DNA from: Streptomyces venezuelae
Lineage (GTDB): Bacteria > Actinomycetota > Actinomycetes > Streptomycetales > Streptomycetaceae
NCBI RefSeq assembly: GCF_008642375.1
Contig: NZ_CP029194.1
Span: 6,503,001 to 6,567,000, forward strand
Length of the DNA stretch: 64,000 bases
Direction of reading: 5' to 3'
Part shown: piece after piece, positions 8,703-17,579 of the stretch
How positions within the stretch are numbered: the first letter of the stretch is position 1
How the letters are laid out: the number at the start of each line of letters is the position of its first letter
The notes under the pieces: generated by a model
What the model was told of the DNA's origin: nothing
The model's input: only the letters and a program-made list of their open reading frames with translations
Database searches by the model: none
Position numbers and translations under genes: made by a program

Positions 8703-9026
8703 ATGAGTGACTCCACCCCGCCCCGCCCGGTCGACGACTCCGTACGGGCCGAGCTGACCCGGCTCCGCGAGAGCATCGACAACATCGACGCCGCGGTCGT
8801 GTACATGCTCGCCGAGCGCTTCAAGTGCACCCAGCAGGTCGGCGTCCTCAAGGCCGAGCACAAGCTGCCGCCCGCCGACCCCGCCCGCGAGGCCCGCCAG
8901 ATCGCCCGGCTGCGGGAACTGGCCGAGAGCGCGAAACTGGACCCGGCCTTCGCGGAGAAGCTCCTCAACTTCGTCATCGCCGAGGTCATCCGCCACCACG
9001 AGACGATCGCGGACGGAGCACGCTGA
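8703..9026 (+). CDS. chorismate mutase (AroQ type)
   Basis: 107 residues, all alpha-helical CM_2 fold. LRESIDNIDAAVVYMLAERF is the first catalytic helix, with the Arg of LTRLR and Asp/Lys pairs as in AroQ. It converts chorismate to prephenate for Phe/Tyr synthesis in the cytoplasm. Short stand-alone form without prephenate dehydratase. Probably leaderless (TAAGCT 8 bases before ATG). Its TGA shares one base with the ATG of the asparaginase gene, so the two are translationally coupled. Confidence 0.9.
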   Translation: MSDSTPPRPVDDSVRAELTRLRESIDNIDAAVVYMLAERFKCTQQVGVLKAEHKLPPADPAREARQIARLRELAESAKLDPAFAEKLLNFVIAEVIRHHETIADGAR

Positions 9027-10012
9027 TGGCACGCGTCACGGTCTTCACCCTCGGCGGCACCATCTCGGCGCGGGGAGGTGACGCGGCCCGCATGACCGGC
9101 CAGGAGGTCCTCGCCGAGCTGGGCGCCCCCGAGGGCGTCGTCCTCCGCGACTTCCGGCGCGTCCCCAGCTCCTCGATCACCCACGAGGACCTCGCCGCGC
9201 TGGCGGAGGAGGTCCGCAAGACCGTCGCCGAGGGTTCCGGAGTGGTCGTCGTCCAGGGCACCGACACCCTGGAGGAGACCGCCTTCCTCCTCGACCTGCT
9301 CTGCACCACCGAGCAGCCGATCGCCGTCACCGGCGCCATGCGCCGCCCCGACCTGCCCGGCGCCGACGGCCCCGCCAACCTCGCCGCCGCGCTCGCCGTC
9401 GCCGCCGACCCCGCCTGCCGGAACCTCGGCGTCCTCGTCGTCCTCGGCGACGAGATCCACGCCGCCCGCCTCGCCCGCAAGACCCATACGACCTCGGTCA
9501 CCACCTTCGCCTCGCCGGGCGCGGGCCCGATCGGCACCGTGGTCGAGGGCGAGCCCCGGATCCTGCTCCGCCCGGCCGTCCCCGCCGCGGCCTGCCCGCT
9601 GAAGTTCGACCCGTCGGTACGGGTGGCCCTCCTGACGCTCTCCCAGGGTGACCGGGGCGAACTCCTCGAAGCCGTCGACGACCGCTTCCAGGGCCTCGTC
9701 GTCGCCGCTTTCGGCGCCGGCCACGTCCCCGCCTGGTTCGTCGACCCGCTCGCCGAGCTCGCCCGCCGCATCCCGGTCGTCCTCGCCTCCCGCACGGGCG
9801 GCGGCGCGACCCTCTCGCACACCTACCGCGGCCCCGGCTCCGAGTACGACCTCCTGCACCACGGACTGATCCCCGCGGGCCCCCTGGACCCCGCCAAGGC
9901 CCGGATCCTCCTGCAGACGCTGCTCTCCAGCGGCGCGGCCGGCCCCGCCGGCTACGACCGCCCCCGCCTCACCGCCGCCTTCGCCCACCTGAACGGCTCC
10001 GGACTCGCCTGA
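9026..10012 (+). CDS. L-asparaginase
   Basis: 328 residues. The first active-site loop is TLGGTIS (residues 7-13), with the nucleophilic Thr. The second is VVQGTDTLEETAFLLD, with the Thr-Asp pair. GAMRRPD and the C-terminal SRTGGG are also family features. It hydrolyses asparagine to aspartate and ammonia. No signal peptide, so a cytoplasmic housekeeping form. The ATG at 9026 overlaps the chorismate mutase stop (TGATG). Why chorismate mutase and asparaginase are coupled is not clear; both feed amino acid metabolism. Confidence 0.92.
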   Translation: MARVTVFTLGGTISARGGDAARMTGQEVLAELGAPEGVVLRDFRRVPSSSITHEDLAALAEEVRKTVAEGSGVVVVQGTDTLEETAFLLDLLCTTEQPIAVTGAMRRPDLPGADGPANLAAALAVAADPACRNLGVLVVLGDEIHAARLARKTHTTSVTTFASPGAGPIGTVVEGEPRILLRPAVPAAACPLKFDPSVRVALLTLSQGDRGELLEAVDDRFQGLVVAAFGAGHVPAWFVDPLAELARRIPVVLASRTGGGATLSHTYRGPGSEYDLLHHGLIPAGPLDPAKARILLQTLLSSGAAGPAGYDRPRLTAAFAHLNGSGLA

Positions 10013-10035
10013 TCACGAGGAAGCGCACCACCCCT

Positions 10036-10058
10036 GCCCGATGCGGAAGGCATCGGGC
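10036..10058 (+). other. perfect inverted repeat 12 bases before pepN start
   Basis: Nine-base arms gcccgatgc / gcatcgggc around a GGAAG loop. It is either a weak terminator for asparaginase or a 5' structure that hides or replaces a ribosome site for pepN, which has no clear Shine-Dalgarno sequence. Confidence 0.55.
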
Positions 10059-10070
10059 AGCATAGGGCCC

Positions 10071-12557
10071 ATGTCCGTACTGACGCGCGACGAAGCGCAG
10101 ACCCGTGCCCAGCTCCTCGACGTCCACCACTACCGCGTGGACCTCGACCTCACCACCGGCGACGAGACCTTCCACTCGCAGAGCAGCATCCGCTTCACGG
10201 CCCGCGCCGCGGGGGACACCTTCGTCGAACTCAAGCCCGAGATCCTGCACTCCGCCACCCTCGACGGAGAGGCCCTCGACCCCGCCGCCCTCGACGGCAA
10301 CCGGCTCCCGCTGAGCCTCACCGAGGGCGAGCACGAGCTGAGCGTCACCACGACCATGCGGTACTCCCGCACGGGCGAGGGCATGCACCGCTTCACGGAC
10401 CCCACCGACGGCGAGGCGTACGTCTACACCCAGCTCTTCATGGAGGACGTCCAGCGCGTCTTCGCCGCCTTCGACCAGCCCGACCTGAAGGCCGTCTTCG
10501 AGCTCGGCGTCACCGCCCCCGAGGGCTGGACCGTCCTCTCCAACGGCATCACCGAGCAGCAGCCCGACGGCCGCTGGCAGGCCGCCCCCACCCCGCTGCT
10601 CTCCACCTACTTCGTCTGCGTCGCCGCCGGCCCCTGGCACTCGGTCCGCACCGAGTACGCCGGGCTCCCCTTCGGCATCCACTGCCGCCGCTCCCTCGCC
10701 CCCCACCTCGACGCCGACGCCGACGAGATCCTCGCCGTCACCAAGGCCTGCTACGACCGCTACCACGAGAAGTTCGACGAGCCGTACCCCTTCGACTCGT
10801 ACGACCAGGCCTTCGTCCCCGAGTTCAACGCCGGCGCGATGGAGAACCCCGGACTCGTCACCTTCCGCGACGAGTTCGTCTTCCGCTCCGCCGTCACCGT
10901 CACCGAGCGCCAGACCCGGGCCATGGTCATCGCCCACGAGATGGCCCACATGTGGTTCGGCGACCTCGTCACCCTGCGCTGGTGGGACGACATCTGGCTG
11001 AACGAGTCCTTCGCCGAGTACATGGGCTTCCAGACCGTCAACGAAGCCTGCGCCGACCTCTTCCCCGACACCTGGGTCGACTTCGGCGTCACCCGCAAGG
11101 CCTGGGGTTACGAGGCCGACCAGCGGCCCTCCACCCACCCTGTCGCCCCGGACCCCGAGGCCGTCCCCGACACCGCCTCCGCGCTCCTCAACTTCGACGG
11201 CATCTCCTACGCCAAGGGCGCCTCCGCCCTCCGCCAGCTCGTCGCCTGGCTCGGCGAGAAGGACTTCCTCGCCGGCATCAACATCCACTTCAAGCGGCAC
11301 AGGTTCGGCAACGCCACCCTCGCCGACTTCATCGACAACCTCGCCGCCGCCACCGACCGCGACGTCCACGGCTGGGCCGAGCAGTGGCTGCGCACCACGG
11401 GCGTCGACACCCTCACCCCCCGCCTCGACGGCGAGGGCACCCGCTGGCGGCTCACCGTCGACCGCGACGGCAGCCGCCCGCACCGCATCGAGGCCGGCGT
11501 CTACGACCGGCGGCCCGACGGCGAGCTCACCCTCCGCGAGCGCCTCGCCCTCGACGTCCCGCAGGCCGCCCCCGCCGAACTGACGGGCCCGCGCCCCGCC
11601 CTCGTCACCCTCAACGACGGCGACCTCACCTACGCCAAGCTGCGCTTCGACGAGGTCTCCGCGGAGACCGTGCTGCGGGGCCTCTCCGCCGTCCCCGACC
11701 CGCTGACCCGCGCCGTGATCTGGAACGCGCTGCGGGACATGGTCCGCGACGGCGACCTCGCCCCCGCCGAGTACCTGCGGACCGCCCTCGCCCACCTCCC
11801 CGAGGAGACCGAACTCTCCCTCGTCCAGGGCGTCCTGTCCTTCGCCCGCACCCAGATCGCCGACCGGTACGTCGCCGAGGACGAGCGCCCCGCCGCCCTC
11901 GCGACGATCGGCGAGATCGCCCGCGCGCTGCTGCGCCGCACCGAGGACGGCGAGGCCCCGGGCCTGCGCCTCACGGCCGTCCGCACCTTCGTCGACAGCG
12001 CCGCCACCCCCGAGAAGATCGCCTCCTGGCTGGAGGAGGGCACCGTCCACGGCGGCCCCGAGCTCGACCCCGAGCTGCGCTGGCGGATCCTCGCCCGCCT
12101 CGCCGTCCTCGGCGCCACCGACGAGACGGTGATCGCCGCCGAGCTGGAGCGCGACCCGAGCGCCACCGGCCAGGAGGGCGCGGCCCGCTGCCGGGCCGCC
12201 CTCCCGACCCCGGAGGCGAAGGCCGCGGCCTGGTCGGCGCTCTTCGACACGGACGACCTGTCCAACTACCTCTTCACGGCCACGGCCGTGGGCTTCTGGC
12301 AGCCCGAACAGACCGAGCTCGTCCGCGAGTACGTGCCCCGCTTCTACCCCGCCGCCACCGCCCTCGGCGCCCGGCGCGGCCCCGCGATGGCCGAGGCCGC
12401 CGGCCGGTACGCCTTCCCGTCGTACGCGATCGACGCGGAGTCCCTGGCCCTGGGCGACCGCCACCTCGCCGAGGACGAAATGATCCCGGCCCTCCACCGC
12501 AAGCTCGCCGACCAACTCGACGACCTCCGCCGAGCCCTGAGGGCCCGGGGGGCCTGA
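10071..12557 (+). CDS. pepN: aminopeptidase N (M1 family)
   Basis: 828 residues. Cytoplasmic zinc aminopeptidase that trims N-terminal residues from peptides. GAMEN exopeptidase motif at residues 255-259; HEMAH at 289-293 with the third zinc ligand Glu312 (LNESFAEY), giving HExxH-x18-E. The C-terminal helical ERAP1-like domain fills residues ~520-828. ATG 10071 (MSVLTRDEAQ) was preferred to the in-frame ATG at 10041, which lies inside the hairpin. Followed by a terminator at 12570-12598. Confidence 0.96.
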   Translation: MSVLTRDEAQTRAQLLDVHHYRVDLDLTTGDETFHSQSSIRFTARAAGDTFVELKPEILHSATLDGEALDPAALDGNRLPLSLTEGEHELSVTTTMRYSRTGEGMHRFTDPTDGEAYVYTQLFMEDVQRVFAAFDQPDLKAVFELGVTAPEGWTVLSNGITEQQPDGRWQAAPTPLLSTYFVCVAAGPWHSVRTEYAGLPFGIHCRRSLAPHLDADADEILAVTKACYDRYHEKFDEPYPFDSYDQAFVPEFNAGAMENPGLVTFRDEFVFRSAVTVTERQTRAMVIAHEMAHMWFGDLVTLRWWDDIWLNESFAEYMGFQTVNEACADLFPDTWVDFGVTRKAWGYEADQRPSTHPVAPDPEAVPDTASALLNFDGISYAKGASALRQLVAWLGEKDFLAGINIHFKRHRFGNATLADFIDNLAAATDRDVHGWAEQWLRTTGVDTLTPRLDGEGTRWRLTVDRDGSRPHRIEAGVYDRRPDGELTLRERLALDVPQAAPAELTGPRPALVTLNDGDLTYAKLRFDEVSAETVLRGLSAVPDPLTRAVIWNALRDMVRDGDLAPAEYLRTALAHLPEETELSLVQGVLSFARTQIADRYVAEDERPAALATIGEIARALLRRTEDGEAPGLRLTAVRTFVDSAATPEKIASWLEEGTVHGGPELDPELRWRILARLAVLGATDETVIAAELERDPSATGQEGAARCRAALPTPEAKAAAWSALFDTDDLSNYLFTATAVGFWQPEQTELVREYVPRFYPAATALGARRGPAMAEAAGRYAFPSYAIDAESLALGDRHLAEDEMIPALHRKLADQLDDLRRALRARGA

Positions 12558-12569
12558 CAACCGACCGAC

Positions 12570-12598
12570 GCGGGCCGCCACCACGCGGGGCGGCCCGC
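12570..12598 (+). terminator. pepN terminator hairpin
   Basis: Perfect 10-bp stem gcgggccgcc / ggcggcccgc with a 9-base loop, 13 bases after the pepN stop. Confidence 0.75.
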
Positions 12599-12621
12599 AC
12601 CGGCCGCCCCGCGGTGCCCCC

Positions 12622-12686
12622 GGGTTGTGGCCAGTCGTTCCGCAGGGGCTGGGGGTCCTCCCTCCGGGGGAGGGTGGGCACGACCC
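12622..12686. repeat. dispersed intergenic repeat, copy A
   Basis: Outer arms gggttgtg / cacgaccc flank the core ggctgggggtcc and gggggagggtgggcac. The same core and layout recur at 33081-33143. It can fold into one long stem-loop. I recognise this element as common between genes in Streptomyces genomes. Confidence 0.8.
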
Positions 12687-12817
12687 ACCACCGGGCCGCA
12701 CCCGGCCCCACCGCCCGCACACCGGCGCGCCGCCCCGTCCAGGCCCTTGTCCCCCGTTCGGGTCACAAGGACCGACTCCTCGGACAAACCCCGACAACCC
12801 CCGGCACCCTGTCGTCC

Positions 12818-14206
12818 ATGTGTGCCGCACCCCCACCCCTCGCCGGAGGAACCCCCGGCGCCGACGCCCTCCGCCCCCTCCTGGACACCGTCCTCGACGC
12901 CCTGCGCGTCGGCACCGAGGAGCGGGGCGGCCCCCTTCCGGCCGGCGGCCCGGAGGCCGTCGCGGCACGGGTGGGGGCCCTCGGGGCCGTACTCCCCGAG
13001 ACCGGCACCGGCCCCCACGAAGCCCTCCGCTCCCTCGTCCGCGCCCTCGCCGCCGGCGCCGCCGACCCCGCGCACCCGCTCTGCGCCGCCCACCTCCACA
13101 CCCCGCCCCTCGCGCTCGCCGCCGCCGCCGACCTCGCCGCCTCCGCGCTCAACCCGTCCATGGACTCCTGGGACCAGGCCCCCGCCGCCTCCGCCCTCGA
13201 AGCCCTGGTCACGGCCGCCCTCGCCGCCGAGGCGTTCCCGGCGGCGCGGCACCCCGACGCCCTCGTCACCACCGGCGGCACCGAGTCCAACCAGCTCGCC
13301 CTGCTCCTCGCGCGCGAACGCCACGCCGGACACGACCGTCCCGTCCGGACCGTCGTCGGCGCCAACGCCCACCACTCCTTCCACCGCGCGGCCTGGCTCC
13401 TCGGCCTCCCCGCCCCCGTCACCGTCCCCACCCCCCACGGCGTCCTGGAACCGGCCGCCCTCGCCGAGGCCCTGGCGCAGACCGAGGGCCCCGTCCTCGT
13501 CGCCGCCACCGCCGGCACCACCGACGAGGGCCTGATCGACCCGCTCCCGGAGCTCGCCGACGTCTGCGCGGCCCACGGCGCCGAGCTCCACGTCGACGCC
13601 GCCTACGGAGGCCCCGCCCTCCTCAGCCGCACCCACCGCCGGCTCCTCGACGGCCTCGACCGGGCCCGTACCGTCACCGTCGACCTGCACAAGCTCGGCT
13701 GGCAGCCGGCCGCCGCCGGACTCCTCGCCGTACGCGACGCCGCCGACCTCGCCGTCCTCGGCCACACCGCCGACTACCTCAACGCCGACGACGACACCGA
13801 GGCCGGCCTTCCCGACCTCCTCGGCCGCTCCCTGCGCACCACCCGCCGCCCGGACGTCCTCAAGACGGCCGTCACCCTCCGCGCCCTCGGCCGCTCCGGC
13901 CTCGGTGCCCTCGTCGACGTGTGCATGGCCCTCGCCCAGGACCTCGCCGACCTCGTGGAGAAGACCCCCGGCCTCGACCTGCGTGCCCGGCCCACCCTCA
14001 CGACCGTCCTCTTCCGCCCTGCGGAGGCCGACGACGAGGCCGTCGCCGCGATCCGCCGCACCCTCCTCGCCGAGGGCCGCGCGGTCCTCGGCCGCGCCGA
14101 GGCGGACGGCCGCCTCTGGCTCAAGGCCACCCTGCTCAACCCCCACGCCACCCCCGGCGACCTGGCCCAGCTCATCACCCTCGTGGAAGGCAGCGCGCAC
14201 CGATGA
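12818..14206 (+). CDS. PLP-dependent amino acid decarboxylase, DesA-like
   Basis: 462 residues, group II decarboxylase fold. Lys292 in VDLHKLGWQ binds PLP; Asp260 in HVDAAYGG contacts the pyridine nitrogen; His186 in NAHHSFH stacks on the ring; TTGGTESNQL binds phosphate. The combination with the next gene fits DesA (lysine to cadaverine), but the family also covers ornithine, diaminobutyrate and glutamate decarboxylases. ATG 12818 is the first good start in frame; the open frame upstream is only antisense-type noise. Overlaps the next gene by ATGA. No DesC/DesD-like gene follows, and no DmdR/IdeR iron box was seen upstream. Confidence 0.85.
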   Translation: MCAAPPPLAGGTPGADALRPLLDTVLDALRVGTEERGGPLPAGGPEAVAARVGALGAVLPETGTGPHEALRSLVRALAAGAADPAHPLCAAHLHTPPLALAAAADLAASALNPSMDSWDQAPAASALEALVTAALAAEAFPAARHPDALVTTGGTESNQLALLLARERHAGHDRPVRTVVGANAHHSFHRAAWLLGLPAPVTVPTPHGVLEPAALAEALAQTEGPVLVAATAGTTDEGLIDPLPELADVCAAHGAELHVDAAYGGPALLSRTHRRLLDGLDRARTVTVDLHKLGWQPAAAGLLAVRDAADLAVLGHTADYLNADDDTEAGLPDLLGRSLRTTRRPDVLKTAVTLRALGRSGLGALVDVCMALAQDLADLVEKTPGLDLRARPTLTTVLFRPAEADDEAVAAIRRTLLAEGRAVLGRAEADGRLWLKATLLNPHATPGDLAQLITLVEGSAHR

Positions 14207-15618
14207 CCGGCAGCACCTCCAAGGACGACCTCGACCGCCCCCACGACCTGGTGGGCGTCGGCATCGGCCCCTTCAACCTCTCGCTCGCCGCCCTCGCGCA
14301 CGGAATCCCCGGCGGCCTCGCCACCACCTTCTACGAGCAGCGTCCCGCCTTCCACTGGCACCCCGGCCTCCTCATCGAGGGCGCCACCCTCCAGGTCCCC
14401 TTCCTCGCCGACCTGGTGACCCTCGCGGATCCCGCCAGCCCCTGGACCTTCCTCAACTACCTGAAGAGCCGCGAGCGCCTCTTCCCCTTCTACTTCGCGG
14501 AGAAGTTCCACATCCAGCGCGCCGAGTACGACGCGTACTGCCGCTGGGTCAGTGAGCGGCTCCCCGGCCTCCGCTTCGGCCACCAGGTCGACTCCGTCCG
14601 CTGGAACCCCGAGCGCCGCCTCTTCGAGGTCGACTTCACCCAGATCGACCCCGAGGGCGAGGCCGAGGCCCTCGGCCGCGCCTACACCCGGAACGTCGTC
14701 CTCGGCGTCGGCACCGAGCCGTACGTCCCCGAGCCCCTCCGGCCGCTCGCCGAGGCCCCAGGCGTCCCCGTGATCCACTCCGCCGACTACCTGACCCACC
14801 GCGAGACGCTCCTCGCCGCCGGGCACGTCACCGTCATCGGCTCCGGCCAGTCCGGCGCCGAGGTCTTCCTCGACCTGCTGCGCGCCCGCCCCGCCGGAGC
14901 CGAGCGGATCCACTGGCTGGCCCGCACCGAGGCCTTCGCGCCCATGGAGTACTCCAAGCTCGGCCTGGAGCACTTCACCCCGGACTACACCCGCTACTTC
15001 CACTCGCTGCCCGAGCCCGTACGCGGCGAACTGGTGCCCCGCCAGTGGCAGCTGCACAAGGGCATCGACGCCGACACCATCGCCGCCATCCACGACGAGC
15101 TCTACCGCCGCACCCTGCACGGCGGCTGGCCCGACGCCGTCCTCACCCCCGGCGTCCGGGTCCGCACCGCCGGCCGCGTCGCCACCACCCAGGTCGAACT
15201 GCACCTGGAACACCTCCAGCAGGGCAGCCGCTCCCGGCTCACCACCGACGCCGTCGTCCTCGCGACCGGCTACCGCGAGCGCCCCGTGGACCGGATGCTC
15301 GCCGGACTCGACCCGTACCTGCGGCACGACGCCTCCGGCCGGGCCCGGATCGACGAGAAGTACCGACTGGTCCTCGACGCCTCCGTCACCGGCTCCGTCT
15401 ACGTCCAGAACGCCGAGAAGCACACCCACGGCGTCGGCGCCCCCGACCTCGGCCTCGCCGCCTGGCGCAGCGCGGTCATCCTCAATGCGGTCACCGGCAA
15501 GGAGCCCTACCCGCTGCCGCGCCGCACCGCCTTCACCAGCTTCGGCCTGGAAGCGCGAGAGGCGCCGAGCATCCCGGCCCAGGACCGGAAGCTGACGCCT
15601 CTCACTCAGAACGTGTGA
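14203..15618 (+). CDS. lysine/ornithine/diamine N-monooxygenase, DesB/IucD-like
   Basis: 471 residues. Class B flavin monooxygenase that N-hydroxylates a primary amine in hydroxamate siderophore synthesis. FAD site GVGIGPFNLSL (18-28); the following ATLQVPFLADLVTLADP is a family signature; NADPH site VIGSGQSGAE (~209-218); ATGYRERP near the C-terminal part. ATGA overlap with the decarboxylase shows coupled translation, so its substrate is probably that enzyme's amine. It ends 3 bases before the convergent 5'-nucleotidase gene, so the usual acyltransferase and NIS synthetase are not next to it. Confidence 0.88.
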   Translation: MTGSTSKDDLDRPHDLVGVGIGPFNLSLAALAHGIPGGLATTFYEQRPAFHWHPGLLIEGATLQVPFLADLVTLADPASPWTFLNYLKSRERLFPFYFAEKFHIQRAEYDAYCRWVSERLPGLRFGHQVDSVRWNPERRLFEVDFTQIDPEGEAEALGRAYTRNVVLGVGTEPYVPEPLRPLAEAPGVPVIHSADYLTHRETLLAAGHVTVIGSGQSGAEVFLDLLRARPAGAERIHWLARTEAFAPMEYSKLGLEHFTPDYTRYFHSLPEPVRGELVPRQWQLHKGIDADTIAAIHDELYRRTLHGGWPDAVLTPGVRVRTAGRVATTQVELHLEHLQQGSRSRLTTDAVVLATGYRERPVDRMLAGLDPYLRHDASGRARIDEKYRLVLDASVTGSVYVQNAEKHTHGVGAPDLGLAAWRSAVILNAVTGKEPYPLPRRTAFTSFGLEAREAPSIPAQDRKLTPLTQNV

Positions 15619-15621
15619 CGA

Positions 15622-17418
15622 CTAGAAGACCGGCACGCCGTCCCGGGTCAGCTTCCAGTCCACCGACGCGAACAGACCCGGGTCGACCGTCCCCTTCGCC
15701 TGCACCCACTGGATGATGGTGTTGCGGATCTCGTCCGAGTTCGCCCACAGCTGCTGGGCGTTCGCGATGTGCGGGAACGCGCCGCCGCCGCTCGCCCGGT
15801 AGTTGTTGACGGCGAGGACGAACTTCGCGGCCGGGTCGAGCGGCTTGCCCTCGAAGGAAAGACCGACGATCCGCTGCCCGGCCGGCTTCGCGATGTCGAT
15901 CTCGTACGTCAGACCCGACACAGCGTCGTAGTTGTAGTCCGGCGTGCCGTCCGCGTTCGTCAGCTTCGCGGTGTCCACGGGCGCGTCCGCCGCCGTCCGG
16001 ACGTAGTACTTCGCCGAGTACTCCAGGTACTCCTTCAGCTGGGCGCCCGTCAGGAGGCGGGCCTCCAGGGTGTTCTCGAAGGGGTAGAGCCCGGCGGCGT
16101 CCTTGATGGAGATGGCGCCGGCCGGGATGCGCGCCGTGCGCGAGAAGCAGGAGGCCTGTGAGAGCACCGGCAGCGCCGCGTGCGCGCCGCCCGCGAGGGC
16201 CGCCTTCACCGTCTCCGCCTGGACGACGTTGATCAGGTCGATGATCGGCTCGTCCTTCCACGGCGCGTCGGCCGTGGTCATGACCGCCGTGGAGGTGCCG
16301 ATGACCTGGTTGACGTACGCGACGACCTTCCGGTGCTCGTCCGCGAGCAGCCCGGTGATCTTCGGGTCCTCGGCGACCGTGTTGGAGTTGAGGACCTGCG
16401 CCGCGACCTTCTCGACGACCCAGCGGCCCTTCTCCCACACCAGGTCGAAGTCGAAGGTGGTGAGGCGCTGGCCCCACTTGAGCGGCTCGGACAGGACGAC
16501 GTCCTTGCCGGTCTCCTTGTTCTTCACCCGGTACTCGGCGATCTCGGTGTGCGCGTGGCCGACGAGGATCGCGTCGATGCCCGGGACCTGCTCGGCGACG
16601 AGCCCGGCCGCGTTCTCGATGTGGGGGAGCTGGTCACCGTACGAGGAGGTGCCGCTGGAGCCGGAGTGCGCCGAGACGACGACCACGTCCGCGCCCATCG
16701 AGCGCAGCTTCGGCACCCACTTCGCGGCCTGCTCCTCCAGGCCGGGGAAGACCATCTTCCCGGAGACGTTCGCCTTGTCCCAGATGGCGATGCCCGGGTT
16801 GGTCAGGCCGAGTATCGCGACCTTGACGTCCCTGCCGTGCGGGGTGCACATCCGGTGCATGCTGTACGGCGGGAAGGCCGGGCGCAGGGTCTTCGCGTCG
16901 AGCGCGTTGGCGCCGAGCAGCGGGAAGTCGCACTGCTCCTCGAACTTCCGGAGCACCGGGATGCCGTAGTTGAACTCGTGGTTGCCGAGCGCGGCGGCGT
17001 CGTAGCCGATGGCGTTCATCGCCTGGGCCATCGGGTGGACCGGGCCGCCGGCCTTCGTGATGGGGTCGACCTTGGCGTAGTAGTAGGACAGCTGGGTGCC
17101 CTGGATGGTGTCGCCGGCGTCGATGAGGAGGGTGTTGCGACGGCCCTTCGCCGCGCGGACCTGGTCGACGAGGGTGGAGATCTTGGCGAGACCGATGTCG
17201 TTGTGCGCCTTGTCGTCGAACTCCTTGTCCGTGAAGTAGTCCCAGTTGAAGACGTTGCCGTGCAGGTCGGTCGTGCCCATCACGGTGAACGCGTACCGCT
17301 TCGCCGGCTTGGGACGGCGCTCGTGGGCCTCGGCGGGGGCGGCGACACCCGCGGTGAGGGCGGCTCCGGCCCCGACGGCCACGGAGCTCTCCAGGAACGT
17401 CCGGCGGTTCAACGGCAT
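15622..17418 (-). CDS. exported 5'-nucleotidase / cyclic-nucleotide phosphodiesterase (UshA family)
   Basis: 598 residues. Tat signal NRRTFLESSVAVGAGAALTA followed by APAEA cleavage. Metallophosphatase domain with TDLHGN, DAGDTIQG, GNHEFNYG and GHAHTE supplying two-metal ligands, then the C-terminal 5'-nucleotidase domain (substrate ring stacking). It releases nucleosides and phosphate from extracellular nucleotides. ATG at 17416-17418 is preceded by AAGGAG; the longer open frame to 17565 lacks Tat logic. Divergent from the SIMPL gene. Confidence 0.92.
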   Translation of the reverse strand: MPLNRRTFLESSVAVGAGAALTAGVAAPAEAHERRPKPAKRYAFTVMGTTDLHGNVFNWDYFTDKEFDDKAHNDIGLAKISTLVDQVRAAKGRRNTLLIDAGDTIQGTQLSYYYAKVDPITKAGGPVHPMAQAMNAIGYDAAALGNHEFNYGIPVLRKFEEQCDFPLLGANALDAKTLRPAFPPYSMHRMCTPHGRDVKVAILGLTNPGIAIWDKANVSGKMVFPGLEEQAAKWVPKLRSMGADVVVVSAHSGSSGTSSYGDQLPHIENAAGLVAEQVPGIDAILVGHAHTEIAEYRVKNKETGKDVVLSEPLKWGQRLTTFDFDLVWEKGRWVVEKVAAQVLNSNTVAEDPKITGLLADEHRKVVAYVNQVIGTSTAVMTTADAPWKDEPIIDLINVVQAETVKAALAGGAHAALPVLSQASCFSRTARIPAGAISIKDAAGLYPFENTLEARLLTGAQLKEYLEYSAKYYVRTAADAPVDTAKLTNADGTPDYNYDAVSGLTYEIDIAKPAGQRIVGLSFEGKPLDPAAKFVLAVNNYRASGGGAFPHIANAQQLWANSDEIRNTIIQWVQAKGTVDPGLFASVDWKLTRDGVPVF

Positions 17419-17579
17419 GTGTTTCTCCTTGGTTCGACGGCGTTGCTCACGGCGCACGATCGGCACGCACAACGCGCGTAGATTCTGGCTCAGGCGGCAC
17501 GTCGGCAACAGCCCTTTCGGGTTACGGAGTGGGAAAGTGTTCGGTGGACGATCGTTGCCGAACATGGAGGAGTCAGGAC

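Noticed and set aside
12687..12817. Iron box (DmdR/IdeR) upstream of the desA-like gene
   Set aside because: No TTAGG...CCTAA-type dyad was found.
9969..12968. 999-codon minus-strand open frame opposite pepN
   Set aside because: Gly/Glu/Val-rich shadow frame produced by GC-rich codons on the other strand; no domain, and it covers the whole well-supported pepN.
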